A stretch of 64,000 nt of DNA from Spirochaetaceae bacterium UBA6243 (lineage in GTDB: Bacteria > Spirochaetota > Spirochaetia > Treponematales > Rectinemataceae), in assembly GCA_002441395.1 (NCBI GenBank), contig DJVZ01000022.1, forward strand, positions 5,709 through 69,708, written 5' to 3'. The notes beneath the pieces are model-generated. The model worked only from the letters and a program-made list of their open reading frames with translations, was not told the DNA's origin and searched no databases. The translations under genes were made by a program, and so were the position numbers. Below, piece after piece: positions 24,721 through 33,881 of the stretch. The stretch's first letter is position 1. Each line of letters opens with the position of its first letter.

Positions 24721-27510
24721 ATGCAAAAGCCAAAACTGACAAAAGCACGATTCCTCGGTCTCATCATTCTTGTCGTATTCTTGCTCGGGAGCTGTGCGAC
24801 CTCCCCTGCCTCAAACAAAGAGGTTACTCTCAGTGATTTGGTAATCAAAGGTGATATTGAAGGCATCCGCAAATTCTACTCAAACCAGGAACAATTGAAC
24901 AAGGCCGACAATCAGGGACTTTATCCACTCCACTACGCGGTCATGAAAGGCGATGTTCAGATCGCAGAGATACTGATCGTTTTGGGCGCAAAGCCGGACA
25001 ACAAGGATCTCTCCGGAAAAACCCCGTTGCGGTACGCGGTGGACAGAAAGCAGGCCGACATGGTGAAAATGCTTGTCGACAGGGGTGCCGATCCCTTCAT
25101 CTCTGATGTAGGAGGAACCTCTCCCGCCCAGGTGGCGCTCCATTCGGATATGGGCATTCTCGACGCCATGTTCAATTCGAAAAACATCAACAATACCGGT
25201 CCCGACGGAAGGACAATTCTCCATTACGCTGCCGATGCGCTCATGCCCAAAGAAGTGGACCTTCTGCTCTCCAAGGGCGCCTCGGTGCAGATAAAGGATA
25301 AGGCCGACAGAACCGCCCTCGACCTCGTACTCCTCTATCCCGATAAGTTAGAGGCGGCGCAGATCGCCGAAAAGCTCATTCTCAAGGGCGCGAATCCCTC
25401 CTTCCCCGAATTCTCCTGGTTTGCTGTCACAGTCCGGGCTCCAGACTACAATGCCGTCCGGTTCGCAAACGGCAACACTCCCCTGCATGAGGCAATTTCC
25501 CGATATCAGTCCGGCTTTGCCCTCTTCCTGCTGCTCAACAAAATCGACCCCGACCTCAAGAACCTCAACGGTGAGGCTCCCCTCCATCTGGCTGTCAAGG
25601 CCGGCTATGTCGAAGGGGCCCAGTTGCTTCTACAAAACAGCGCGAATCCTGATATCCTCGACGCGAACCAGAACACCCCCTTGCACTTGACCATCCCCCC
25701 TGCGCGACGCCTGGAGATGGTCAAGCTGCTCTTGAGCTACAAGGCCAATCCCGCCCTCATGGACAACCAGGGGAATACGCCGCTCCACAAGGCTGTCATG
25801 CAATTCTATGCGCCCGAGATCGTCGATACCCTGATTCAGGCGGGTGCGCCCGTCAACGCCCAAAATGCCAACGGCGACACTCCATTGATACTCTGTGCGC
25901 GCACGGAACACTACGAATATGCAAAATCGCTCATCGAAGCGAAGGCCGACATCTTCAAGATGAATCAGGCGGGTGAAAACGCGCTCAGAATTGCCCTGTC
26001 AAAAGGATACAAGGCCGTCGACAATATTGTGCTTCCGTCGAATGTGAATCAGAGCGATGACAATTCGAACAGCGTTCTCATGACCGCGGTCTCACTGAAA
26101 GCGCCGGCCGATGTTCTCAAACTCATTCTTTCCAAAGGCGCAGACCCCAACGCGAGAAACAAGGCGCAGGACAGCGCTCTCCACCTCGCGGTCAGACAAA
26201 ATTTCGCGGAACAGGGAATTGTACTGCTTGATGCCAAGGCCGACATCTTCCAGTACAACGCCCGGCAGGAAAATCCGCTCTTCCTTGCGCTCACCGCAAA
26301 GCCGGCGCCTCTCGAGTGGTTCTTCAGGCCGAATGTCATCGCGGCACGGGATGCAAACGGCGATTCTGTCGTCCACCATGCGGCCCGCAAAAATCTGCCC
26401 GACGGGATTGCCTATCTCATCAAAAAGGGAGCCAGCCTCAACGTGCTCAACAATGCGGCAGAGACACCGCTGCATACGGCCGCGAAGTACGACGCCACGG
26501 ATGCGATTCAGTATCTTGTCAGCGCGGGATCTTCCCTAAAGGCTGCCGACATAAAAGGCGACATTCCTCTTCAGAGTGCAGTATTGGCGGGCGCGGCGAA
26601 GGCAACAGAACTGCTCATTTCTTCAGGTTCCCCAGTGAACAATCAGAACTACTCCGGCGAAACCGCACTCCATCAGTCAGGGAAAAACAACAACGCGGCC
26701 ATTGTACGACTGTTGACTGCCAACGGGGCACAGACAGAAATCCAGGATAGCCGCGGATTCACCCCATTGGCGGCCGCCGCTGCGTACGGAGCATATGATG
26801 CCGCAGCCGACTTGTTGAAAGCAAACGCGCTCATCGATACCCGCGACAATTCCGGCTCGACCCCGCTCTATCAGGCAGTCAGCGGTGAGCATATTGCGAT
26901 CATCCGACTGTTGCTGGTGAATAATGCGGATATGCACGCCCTCAATGCCCGGGGTCTGTCCCCCTTCAGGCTCGCGCTCACGAAAAATTCGCAGATTGCC
27001 GCCGAATTCTACACCGGCAGATTGATCAACAAACCGGACTCAAATGGCGATTGTGTGCTTCACATCCTCGTGAGCAATGGCATGAGCCAGGAGCTCTTTG
27101 CCGAGGCACTAAAAAATGGAGCGAATCCGAACGCGCGAAACGCGAAGGGAGACACTCCGCTCATGCTCGCTCTGAGGAGAAATGACCTGAATGCGGCGGT
27201 CATACTGATTAAAGCAGGATCTTCGCTGTTTGTATCGAACGCGGACAACATCTCACCCCTCTCCGTAATCTTCACGATGGAGCCTGGTGCGAGGAACAAA
27301 CTGTTCGCCGCGGCGGGCGTGAACAATTCAGACTTTACAGGAGAGACTCTCCTGCACTACGCCGTGCGCGCCAACAACAAAGATGCCGTCGCTGATTTAA
27401 TCTCACTGGGCGCTGACAGGGGAGCTCAAAACCGCAAAGGAGAAACTCCGCTCGATCTGGCTCAGGCGAAGGGATATCAGGAGATTGCCTCTCTGCTGGC
27501 GAACAAATGA
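24721..27510 (+). CDS. Large ankyrin-repeat lipoprotein
   Basis: 929 residues. A lipoprotein signal (MQKPKLTKARFLGLIILVVF) ends in LLGSC with the lipidated Cys. Nearly all of the rest is ankyrin repeats, about 25 of roughly 33 residues, with the TPLHxAxxxGxxxxxxxLLxxGAxPN pattern recurring (for example GNTPLHKAV, GETALHQSG, GETPLDLAQAKG). An ankyrin solenoid of this size is a protein-binding surface, here predicted to be outside the cytoplasmic membrane. GAAGGGAG precedes the ATG. No enzyme domain is present. It is a single gene flanked by unrelated genes; function unknown. Confidence 0.88.
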   Translation: MQKPKLTKARFLGLIILVVFLLGSCATSPASNKEVTLSDLVIKGDIEGIRKFYSNQEQLNKADNQGLYPLHYAVMKGDVQIAEILIVLGAKPDNKDLSGKTPLRYAVDRKQADMVKMLVDRGADPFISDVGGTSPAQVALHSDMGILDAMFNSKNINNTGPDGRTILHYAADALMPKEVDLLLSKGASVQIKDKADRTALDLVLLYPDKLEAAQIAEKLILKGANPSFPEFSWFAVTVRAPDYNAVRFANGNTPLHEAISRYQSGFALFLLLNKIDPDLKNLNGEAPLHLAVKAGYVEGAQLLLQNSANPDILDANQNTPLHLTIPPARRLEMVKLLLSYKANPALMDNQGNTPLHKAVMQFYAPEIVDTLIQAGAPVNAQNANGDTPLILCARTEHYEYAKSLIEAKADIFKMNQAGENALRIALSKGYKAVDNIVLPSNVNQSDDNSNSVLMTAVSLKAPADVLKLILSKGADPNARNKAQDSALHLAVRQNFAEQGIVLLDAKADIFQYNARQENPLFLALTAKPAPLEWFFRPNVIAARDANGDSVVHHAARKNLPDGIAYLIKKGASLNVLNNAAETPLHTAAKYDATDAIQYLVSAGSSLKAADIKGDIPLQSAVLAGAAKATELLISSGSPVNNQNYSGETALHQSGKNNNAAIVRLLTANGAQTEIQDSRGFTPLAAAAAYGAYDAAADLLKANALIDTRDNSGSTPLYQAVSGEHIAIIRLLLVNNADMHALNARGLSPFRLALTKNSQIAAEFYTGRLINKPDSNGDCVLHILVSNGMSQELFAEALKNGANPNARNAKGDTPLMLALRRNDLNAAVILIKAGSSLFVSNADNISPLSVIFTMEPGARNKLFAAAGVNNSDFTGETLLHYAVRANNKDAVADLISLGADRGAQNRKGETPLDLAQAKGYQEIASLLANK

Positions 27511-27630
27511 GCTAGAGTCTCAGCCGAGACGGACATAGACGAAAAACCTGCAGATCATGCGGCGATTTGCCAAGCACCGGTCTGCGGGTTCTTTAAGCGC
27601 CTAGGCACCTCTGAATTGGCCGCCTTTGTT

Positions 27631-28617
27631 TCAGACAGTGTAGTCCGAAAGCTCCTGACGCTGTTTTATTTTTTCAAGCGCCTGTTCCTGAATCTGGCGG
27701 ACCCGCTCACGGGTAATGCCGAGGGCACGTCCAGTCTCTTCGAGGGTCTTCGGCCCCTCACCATTGAGGCCATATCTCAGCTGCAAGACAATCTGCTCCC
27801 GCTCTGATAAAGAATACATGACATACCGTATCAATTCCTGCATCGTCGCCGTAAATGCCTGGCTGAATGGATCAGGCGTTTTCTCATCTTTGATACTGTC
27901 GGCGAGGCTTCCATTCTTTTCTTCGTCCAAATTCAAGTCAAGGCTGGAGGTGCCCTGTGCAAATTGCATCGCGCTTGCCACTTTATTTTGAGAAATGCCT
28001 GATTTTTCTGCAATCTCGGCCGCGTTTGGATCCCGGCCAAGCTCCTGTACAAGCTCTTTGGCGGACGCGTAGCATCGCCTGATAGTATTCAGCATATGAA
28101 TCGGCAAGCGTACGATTCGGCTTTGATCTACAAGGCATTTGATGATTGCCTGACGTATCCACCAGCTCGCATACGTGGAAAAGCGATATCCTCTGCGATA
28201 ATCGAAGCGATTTACTGCCTCGATAAGTCCGATATTGCCTTCATCGATGAGGTCCAGAAGGTTCACGCCGCGCATTTGATATCCTTTTGCAATCGATACC
28301 ACTAAGCGAAGATTGGAGGTAATGAGCAATTCTCTTGTGATTCTCAGTTCGTCAGCAACACGCTTCCTGTTTTGCGCAAGAATGTCATCGTGGGGATTTT
28401 TCGCGAGCTCTATGTCTGAATTCTGGACGGATGCACCAAGCTCGTCGAGTCTGGCACCTAAGTCCTTTTCCTGTTCGGCATTAAGCAGAGGATATTTTGA
28501 AATTTGGCGAAGATAAAGGCTGAGCGGGTCGAGTTCGCTCATCGGTTCTTCGCCTGCATCCCTCCGTGTGGGCCGCTTGGAATTGCCCTCTGCATCGCAG
28601 TCCACCTGGTCGCTCAT
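27631..28617 (-). CDS. RNA polymerase sigma factor, sigma-70 family (RpoD/RpoS-like)
   Basis: 328 residues. Region 1.2 reads DPLSLYLRQISKYPLL. Regions 2.1-2.4 read LRLVVSIAKGYQMRGVNLLDLIDEGNIGL and RFSTYASWWIRQAI, region 3 LPIHMLNTIRR, and region 4.2 the HTH TLEETGRALGITRERVRQIQ. The long region 1.1 and the non-conserved insertion of a housekeeping RpoD are missing, so this is a group 2 (RpoS/alternative primary-like) factor. AAGGAAG lies before the ATG. A promoter is visible in the 80-bp gap behind the LysM protein gene. Its regulon cannot be told from this window. Confidence 0.92.
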   Translation of the reverse strand: MSDQVDCDAEGNSKRPTRRDAGEEPMSELDPLSLYLRQISKYPLLNAEQEKDLGARLDELGASVQNSDIELAKNPHDDILAQNRKRVADELRITRELLITSNLRLVVSIAKGYQMRGVNLLDLIDEGNIGLIEAVNRFDYRRGYRFSTYASWWIRQAIIKCLVDQSRIVRLPIHMLNTIRRCYASAKELVQELGRDPNAAEIAEKSGISQNKVASAMQFAQGTSSLDLNLDEEKNGSLADSIKDEKTPDPFSQAFTATMQELIRYVMYSLSEREQIVLQLRYGLNGEGPKTLEETGRALGITRERVRQIQEQALEKIKQRQELSDYTV

Positions 28618-28655
28618 GCTTCTTCCTTCAATGCAACTTCACACTGTTTGCATAC

Positions 28656-28684
28656 AATGTAGAATGACGCCGCACAGAAAACAA
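28656..28684 (-). promoter_or_regulatory. Promoter of the sigma factor gene
   Basis: Minus strand TTGTTT, 17 bp, TACATT, in the short gap between the LysM gene and the sigma factor gene. Confidence 0.4.
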
Positions 28685-28697
28685 GAGGCGCGCTGAA

Positions 28698-29729
28698 TTA
28701 TTCCCGGGGTGCAAGCGATGGATCGACGGGCTGCCCGTTGCGAAATACGAAAAAATAGGCGATTGGGCTACCCTCTTTTGTATCGAGTCCAACCTTTGCA
28801 ATAGTCTTGCCAGGTTCAATATTTTCCCCTGTCTTTACAAGAATTGACTCGTTTCCGCCATAGACATAGACGAAACCTGATTTAGACTGAATAAACACTA
28901 CCTCACCAAAGCCTCGGGAAGGTCCTGCCGAGACAACCATACCAGACGCTACGGCTTTCACCGATGCGCCCCGATTCGTCTGAAACATAATCCCTTCAAG
29001 CTTGCCACTCATATACTGGCCTTTTCCGTCAACCGGCCAGCTCAACAGGGCGTCGGTTGCACGCGGCGCCGAAGCCTCAGCCTTGGCATTGGGCGCAGAA
29101 CTCGAGACGCTTGCAGGGGAAGTGGGCGGCGTTGAAGATGGCGTGACTGCAGGAGCTGGAGCGGACGGCGCTGGTACAGTCGTTGGCGCCGGTGCGGACG
29201 GCGCCGCATTTGCTGTTTGTGCCCCGGCGGCAGAGCTTCCTTTTGCCCCGGCTGCAGCGCTTGCGGCGGGCGGCACACTGTTGGCGGACGCAACTGAGCT
29301 TGGCTGAGGGGAAGCTGTCGTATTCGAAGGAGGATTGAGCTGTGCCACTTGTGAGGCGCCGCTTCCCTTTTCAGGAATGACAAGCACATCACCGACTCTG
29401 AGTATGTAGGAATCGGACAAATCGTTTGCCGACTTCAATTCCTGAATTGAAATGTCATATTTCTTTGCTATGCCGTAATATGTCTCGCCTTTCGCGACGA
29501 TGTGGGCTTGGGGGATGAGAAGCACTATGCCTGGACGAATTTTGGACGGATCCGTGATGCCATTGATATTGGCGAGCATTTCATACGGTATAGAGTAGCT
29601 CTTCGCAATTGAATAGAGCGTTTCACCTGTTTGGATGACGTGGTATTCCTGCTCTGCACCACAGAGTGTAAGAGGCATGCTTAAGAGGGAAAAAAGAAGG
29701 ATCGATGTCACAAAAACTCGTCTTGCCAT
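28698..29729 (-). CDS. LysM protein with catalytically degenerate M23 (LytM-like) domain
   Basis: 343 residues from the second in-frame ATG (MARRVFVTSILLF); the first adds nine residues. A signal peptide of about 24 residues is followed by two LysM peptidoglycan-binding motifs (GETLYSIAKSY, GETYYGIAKKY) at about 28-72 and 75-119. Next come a Pro/Ala/Ser-rich linker of some 100 residues and a C-terminal M23 beta domain (about 235-340). The zinc and catalytic His residues of M23 enzymes are replaced: the YAHL position reads YVYGG and the HLHF position reads AYFF. It probably binds the wall and may activate other enzymes, as EnvC and NlpD do. It lies upstream of the sigma factor gene. Confidence 0.87.
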   Translation of the reverse strand: MARRVFVTSILLFSLLSMPLTLCGAEQEYHVIQTGETLYSIAKSYSIPYEMLANINGITDPSKIRPGIVLLIPQAHIVAKGETYYGIAKKYDISIQELKSANDLSDSYILRVGDVLVIPEKGSGASQVAQLNPPSNTTASPQPSSVASANSVPPAASAAAGAKGSSAAGAQTANAAPSAPAPTTVPAPSAPAPAVTPSSTPPTSPASVSSSAPNAKAEASAPRATDALLSWPVDGKGQYMSGKLEGIMFQTNRGASVKAVASGMVVSAGPSRGFGEVVFIQSKSGFVYVYGGNESILVKTGENIEPGKTIAKVGLDTKEGSPIAYFFVFRNGQPVDPSLAPRE

Positions 29730-29771
29730 ATATTGTCCCGCTTTATTTATCGGCATTCCCGGACTGCTTGT

Positions 29772-29811
29772 GAAGAAAGAATTTGTTTGAGCAACAAAAA
29801 ATTCTTTCTTC
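29772..29811. repeat. Perfect 12-bp inverted repeat between divergent genes
   Basis: Arms GAAGAAAGAATT and AATTCTTTCTTC with a 16-nt loop, followed on the plus strand by TTTAATTTT. It looks like an AT-rich hairpin but has no upstream plus-strand gene to terminate, being between divergent LysM and pfp genes. A regulator site or a leader structure of the LysM gene is possible. Confidence 0.5.
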
Positions 29812-29873
29812 TTTAATTTTCGGCAGAAAGCACTTCATGCCACAAATCCCCCCGCGAGAGACTCCCGGTACTC

Positions 29874-29902
29874 TTTTCAACGCATGGCCAAAACGGTAAA
29901 AT
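29874..29902 (+). promoter_or_regulatory. Promoter of the pfp operon
   Basis: TTTTCA, 17 bp, TAAAAT, with the start expected near 29909, followed by AAAGAGG and the pfp ATG. Confidence 0.5.
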
Positions 29903-29935
29903 ACACAGGATATTCTTTCAAAGAGGTATGATAAG

Positions 29936-31597
29936 ATGCTTGAACAATCTTCGCTTCACACGGCACGATATGCATATGTCCCCAAGGTACCTGAAATATT
30001 TCTTGAACCGGTATTAAACATTAAAGCACTCCCCACCGAAACTGTCGAACCTGAAAAAGACCGTGAGGCTTTAAAGAGGACCTTCCCCAACAGCTACGGC
30101 AAGCCGGCGGTAAAATTCATCAAAGGCGAGGGAGCCCTCGAAGAGAAGGCATTCACCGTTGGCGTCATTCTTTCTGGCGGCCCCGCCGCAGGTGGTCATA
30201 ACGTGATAGCGGGCCTTTTCGATGCCCTTAAAAAGGCAAATTCCCAGTCAAGACTCCTTGGCTTTAAGGGCGGTCCGTCAGGCCTCATCGATGGCAAATA
30301 CATAGAATTGACCTCAGAGATAGTCGACCAGTATCGCAATACCGGGGGATTCGACATCATTGGCTCCGGCAGAACCAAGATTGAAACGCCGGAACAACTT
30401 GAAAAATCTTTCGAAAACGTCAGACAGCTCAATCTGGATGCGCTCGTCGTGATCGGAGGGGACGACTCCAATACCAACGCCGCACTCCTGTCCGAATATT
30501 TTATTCAGAAAGGCGCTCCCCTCACCGTGGTCGGCGTGCCGAAGACTATCGACGGGGATCTGAAAAATGAATGGATTGAGACTTCTTTCGGATTCGACAC
30601 CGCTATAAAGGTATACTCGGAGCTCATCGGCAATATATGCAGAGACGCCGCGTCCGGCCGCAAATACTGGCACTTCATAAAACTGATGGGGCGCTCCGCC
30701 TCACACATAGCCCTCGAATGCGCCTTCCAGACAAGGCCGAACATTGCCCTTATTTCAGAAGAAGTGGAAGCCAGGCACATGAGCCTGTCACAGATTGTCG
30801 AAATAATTGCGGACGCCATCGCGGCCCGTGCGGCAAAAGGTGAAAACTTCGGCGTCATCATTATTCCGGAGGGACTCATAGAATTCATCCCCGAGATCAA
30901 AGTGCTGATCGCCCAGATCAATGACATCATCGCGTCAGCGGGGACCGAATATGAATCCCTGTCAAAGGGAGAGACCCAGCGGGCCTTCATCCTCTCACGC
31001 CTGCCTGCGGAAAGTGCCCAGCTTTTCTCGAATCTTCCGGAATCGATACAGACACAGCTCTGTTGGGACAGAGACCCTCATGGCAATGTTCAGGTATCAA
31101 GAATTGAGACGGAAAAGCTGCTCGTCGAGATGACTTCCCGCAAGCTGCAGGAGATGGCCGCTTCAGGGGTTTATAAGGGGAAATTCGATTATCAGACTCA
31201 TTTTTTCGGCTATGAAGGGCGCTGCGCTTTCCCCTCGAATTTCGATGCTGACTACTGCTATTCGCTCGGCTACGATGCATGCTTGCTCATACTGCACAGA
31301 CTCACCGGATATATCGCCGCGATCAGGAATCTCTCAGGGCACCCTAAAGACTGGCTGCCGGGAGGTATTCCTATCGTTTCCATGATGAACATCGAGCATA
31401 GGCATGGGAAAGAAAAGCCCGTGATAAAGAAGGCGCTCGTCGATCTCGAAGGAAAACCTTTCAAGGCTTTTTCGGCTGTGCGTGATAAATGGGCCCTTTC
31501 ATCAGACTACCGAATACCCGGCAGCATCCAATATTTTGGTCCTCCTGCGATTACCGATGCTCCGTCTATAATTTTACAACTGGAGCAACATTCGTGA
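29936..31597 (+). CDS. pfp: Diphosphate-fructose-6-phosphate 1-phosphotransferase (PPi-PFK, long form)
   Basis: 553 residues, the long plant/spirochaete-type PFP. Reversible phosphorylation of fructose 6-phosphate with pyrophosphate. [10 protein letters not shown] lies near residue 80; GGDD at 174-177 has the second Asp that excludes ATP and marks PPi use. [10 protein letters not shown] and SFGFDTAIK follow, then [20 protein letters not shown]. Use of PPi makes this step of glycolysis reversible. GAGG stands 9 nt before the ATG. First gene of a tightly packed series: lolA overlaps its stop by 4 bp. Confidence 0.95.
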   Translation: MLEQSSLHTARYAYVPKVPEIFLEPVLNIKALPTETVEPEKDREALKRTFPNSYGKPAVKFIKGEGALEEKAFTVGVILSGGPAAGGHNVIAGLFDALKKANSQSRLLGFKGGPSGLIDGKYIELTSEIVDQYRNTGGFDIIGSGRTKIETPEQLEKSFENVRQLNLDALVVIGGDDSNTNAALLSEYFIQKGAPLTVVGVPKTIDGDLKNEWIETSFGFDTAIKVYSELIGNICRDAASGRKYWHFIKLMGRSASHIALECAFQTRPNIALISEEVEARHMSLSQIVEIIADAIAARAAKGENFGVIIIPEGLIEFIPEIKVLIAQINDIIASAGTEYESLSKGETQRAFILSRLPAESAQLFSNLPESIQTQLCWDRDPHGNVQVSRIETEKLLVEMTSRKLQEMAASGVYKGKFDYQTHFFGYEGRCAFPSNFDADYCYSLGYDACLLILHRLTGYIAAIRNLSGHPKDWLPGGIPIVSMMNIEHRHGKEKPVIKKALVDLEGKPFKAFSAVRDKWALSSDYRIPGSIQYFGPPAITDAPSIILQLEQHS

Positions 31598-32280
31598 AAC
31601 GGACAAAATTCGCAATCATCGCGTGGTTAGTTGTCGGATTTGCAAGTGTAGCGGGCGCAGGCGCCCAGACGTTGCTGACCGCGGATCAATTTTTTGCGCG
31701 CCTGGCCGATAAATACTCTACGGTCTCCGATTATCAGGCAGATGTGCAGATTACAGCCGGCCATCAGCCCATGACAGGAAGTCTTATCTTTAAGTCGCCC
31801 ACCCTTCTGCGCATCGATTTTTCTCAACCTGCCGATCAGGTTATCGTATTTGACGGAAAGACGCTTCTTGTATATTTGCCGCAGTATCGGGCAGTACTGC
31901 GCCAGGATGCGGGCGATCAGGGTGTCTCTCTGGGATCGGCGACGCTGGCATCAAAAGAGGGCCTGTCACTGCTCCGGCGCAATTATACCATCGGCTGGGA
32001 GCACAGCCCGAACCAGGAACCACTCGACCCAGGCTCAAATGAGCAGGTGTACCGGCTGATGCTCTCCAGAAAAAGCGTGTCCGAGGGATACAAGAATATC
32101 CGGCTTTCGGTGAGCGCCGATACAATGCTCATCCGCAGACTCGAGGGATGGACGGTCTCGAATGACAAGATTGGTTTTGACTTTCAGAATATCAGACTGA
32201 ATCAGGGGATCAATGAGGACAAATTTGGCTATGATGCACCTGCGAGTGCAAATGTATACAACAATTTTCTGTTCCAGTAA
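31594..32280 (+). CDS. lolA: Outer-membrane lipoprotein carrier protein LolA-like
   Basis: 228 residues from the GTG that overlaps the pfp stop (GTGA), with GGAG 8 nt upstream. Signal peptide [15 protein letters not shown] cleaved after AGAGA. The mature part has the LolA/LolB half-barrel pattern: a helix with [19 protein letters not shown], then strands with [32 protein letters not shown] and an ending with YNNFLF. It should carry lipoproteins across the periplasm, which implies an outer membrane. Translational coupling to pfp is positional, with no known functional link. Confidence 0.85.
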   Translation: MKRTKFAIIAWLVVGFASVAGAGAQTLLTADQFFARLADKYSTVSDYQADVQITAGHQPMTGSLIFKSPTLLRIDFSQPADQVIVFDGKTLLVYLPQYRAVLRQDAGDQGVSLGSATLASKEGLSLLRRNYTIGWEHSPNQEPLDPGSNEQVYRLMLSRKSVSEGYKNIRLSVSADTMLIRRLEGWTVSNDKIGFDFQNIRLNQGINEDKFGYDAPASANVYNNFLFQ

Positions 32281-32307
32281 GAGGAACGGCAGGCGCAGGG
32301 GGCGGTG

Positions 32308-33831
32308 ATGGGAAAGGTTGGGAGCATATTTCGTGATGCCCGCTTGGGAAAAGGGCTTACCCTGGATCAGGTGTCGGACGAGACCAATATAAGCAAGCGC
32401 TTTTTGCAAGGCATCGAGGCTGACAATTTTGAGGGCTTCCCGGGTGAGGTGTACATCCTCGGCTTTCTGAGAAATTACGCTGAATTTCTTGGCCTCGACG
32501 CGCTGCAAATAGTTGCCCGCTATCGGCTGAATGAGGTACCGCAGGAATCGGGGCAAGCCGAAAGCCCATCCCCCTCTGCTGAAGCCAGGACGCCGGATGC
32601 TCCCGAAAAAGTTCAGGCAACAGAACCTCAAAAGCCTTCCTCTTCTCCCTTAACCGAAGCGTCAGAAAAAAACCACGTTGCTCAGGCTCAAGACCTGGCC
32701 CCGGCTCCCTCCCCAAAAGCGGCGGAGGAAGAGTCAACCACTCAGACACCTTCTCTCTTCTCTGAGGCCGAAGAGGCAGAAAACCTTCTTTCGTCTTCGT
32801 CGGAAAAGAAAAAAACCGCAGCGACGAAAAAAAAGCGTCGGGCAAAACCTGATGCTCAGGAGAAGCGGGGGAAAGATGAAACCACCCCACACGCGCTCGG
32901 GCTCAAGGAAGAGGCCTCGTCCTCAGGCCAGGCTCCACAGCCTCAAAGCCTCTCCAAACCAGAGCCCGTAAAACCCTTAAAAAGCGAAAACACCCATATT
33001 CAAGCCGGAAGAATTCTGCCCTTCGTTCTAGTAGGCATTGTGCTCATCATCGCCGCAATCAGTATTATACCCAAGCTCAACTTGCCTGCCGGAACAAGCC
33101 GCACACCGGCGGAATACCATGCAGAAGGCTTGCCGTTTGAGCAGCGCCTGTACCCTCAAGATAAAGTCTATCTGCCGCTTGGCGATGACTTTATATCGAT
33201 CACCCTCAGATCCATCAAAGACAAGGTCACCTTTGATACTCCTTACGGAGCCTTGACAGCAGGGTTGAATGAGGAAGCCGTGATAAATCCTTCGGCTGAC
33301 AATGAGCGGCTCATCGCCACAGTAATGGACTACGCTCCAAACGCATCCCAAAACGGCGCCCTTGTGCACTTCGATGCAAAAGAGGCGCTTTCTCAATCGG
33401 AATCCCCAGGCGATATCCTTGTGCCTGCGGGATCCGGCTCAGCCTCTGGATCGCAGGGCTCCCCAGCGATCCAGCCAAGCCCGTCACTACAAGGACAAGC
33501 GGAGCCCGCAGTGCTTTTCAGAAGTTCAGGGGGGCCCCATCCTTTTTACGTCAATATCAGTTTCATGTCACCAGTTCTGTTCCGCTATGAAGCGGACAGA
33601 AAAGAGTGGGTCGAAAAATACTACCGCAAGGGAGAGTCCGTCACCGTCAATGCTGCAAACAGCATTACCTTCTGGACGGCAAATGCACAGGCGGTAAAGG
33701 TGAGCGTCTTTCAATCCGCGGGCAAATCGACAGAGCTCGTGATGGGAGGACCGGGCGAAATCGCCGTCCAGCGCCTGTCATGGTCGAACGCTCAAGGTGG
33801 CTGGGCAATGGTCGCCGCGCCACTGGACTGA
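32308..33831 (+). CDS. RodZ-like membrane protein (HTH, low-complexity linker, TM, extracytoplasmic domain)
   Basis: 507 residues from the ATG at 32308, 5 nt after AGGGGG; the GTG just before it is less likely. Residues 1-75 form an HTH_25 domain (MGKVGSIFRDARLGKGLTL, NISKRFLQGIEADNFEGFPG, YILGFLRNYAEFL), the fold by which RodZ binds MreB. A Ser/Pro/Glu/Lys-rich linker runs to about 230, one membrane helix spans about 235-254, and a beta-rich C-terminal domain follows. The architecture equals RodZ, so a cell-shape role is likely. No MreB gene is in the window. It sits between lolA (27 bp) and rimO (50 bp). Confidence 0.8.
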   Translation: MGKVGSIFRDARLGKGLTLDQVSDETNISKRFLQGIEADNFEGFPGEVYILGFLRNYAEFLGLDALQIVARYRLNEVPQESGQAESPSPSAEARTPDAPEKVQATEPQKPSSSPLTEASEKNHVAQAQDLAPAPSPKAAEEESTTQTPSLFSEAEEAENLLSSSSEKKKTAATKKKRRAKPDAQEKRGKDETTPHALGLKEEASSSGQAPQPQSLSKPEPVKPLKSENTHIQAGRILPFVLVGIVLIIAAISIIPKLNLPAGTSRTPAEYHAEGLPFEQRLYPQDKVYLPLGDDFISITLRSIKDKVTFDTPYGALTAGLNEEAVINPSADNERLIATVMDYAPNASQNGALVHFDAKEALSQSESPGDILVPAGSGSASGSQGSPAIQPSPSLQGQAEPAVLFRSSGGPHPFYVNISFMSPVLFRYEADRKEWVEKYYRKGESVTVNAANSITFWTANAQAVKVSVFQSAGKSTELVMGGPGEIAVQRLSWSNAQGGWAMVAAPLD

Positions 33832-33881
33832 CCCGACGGGGGGACTCTCCAAATACCCCCAATGCCGGAAAAGGAAATCCT

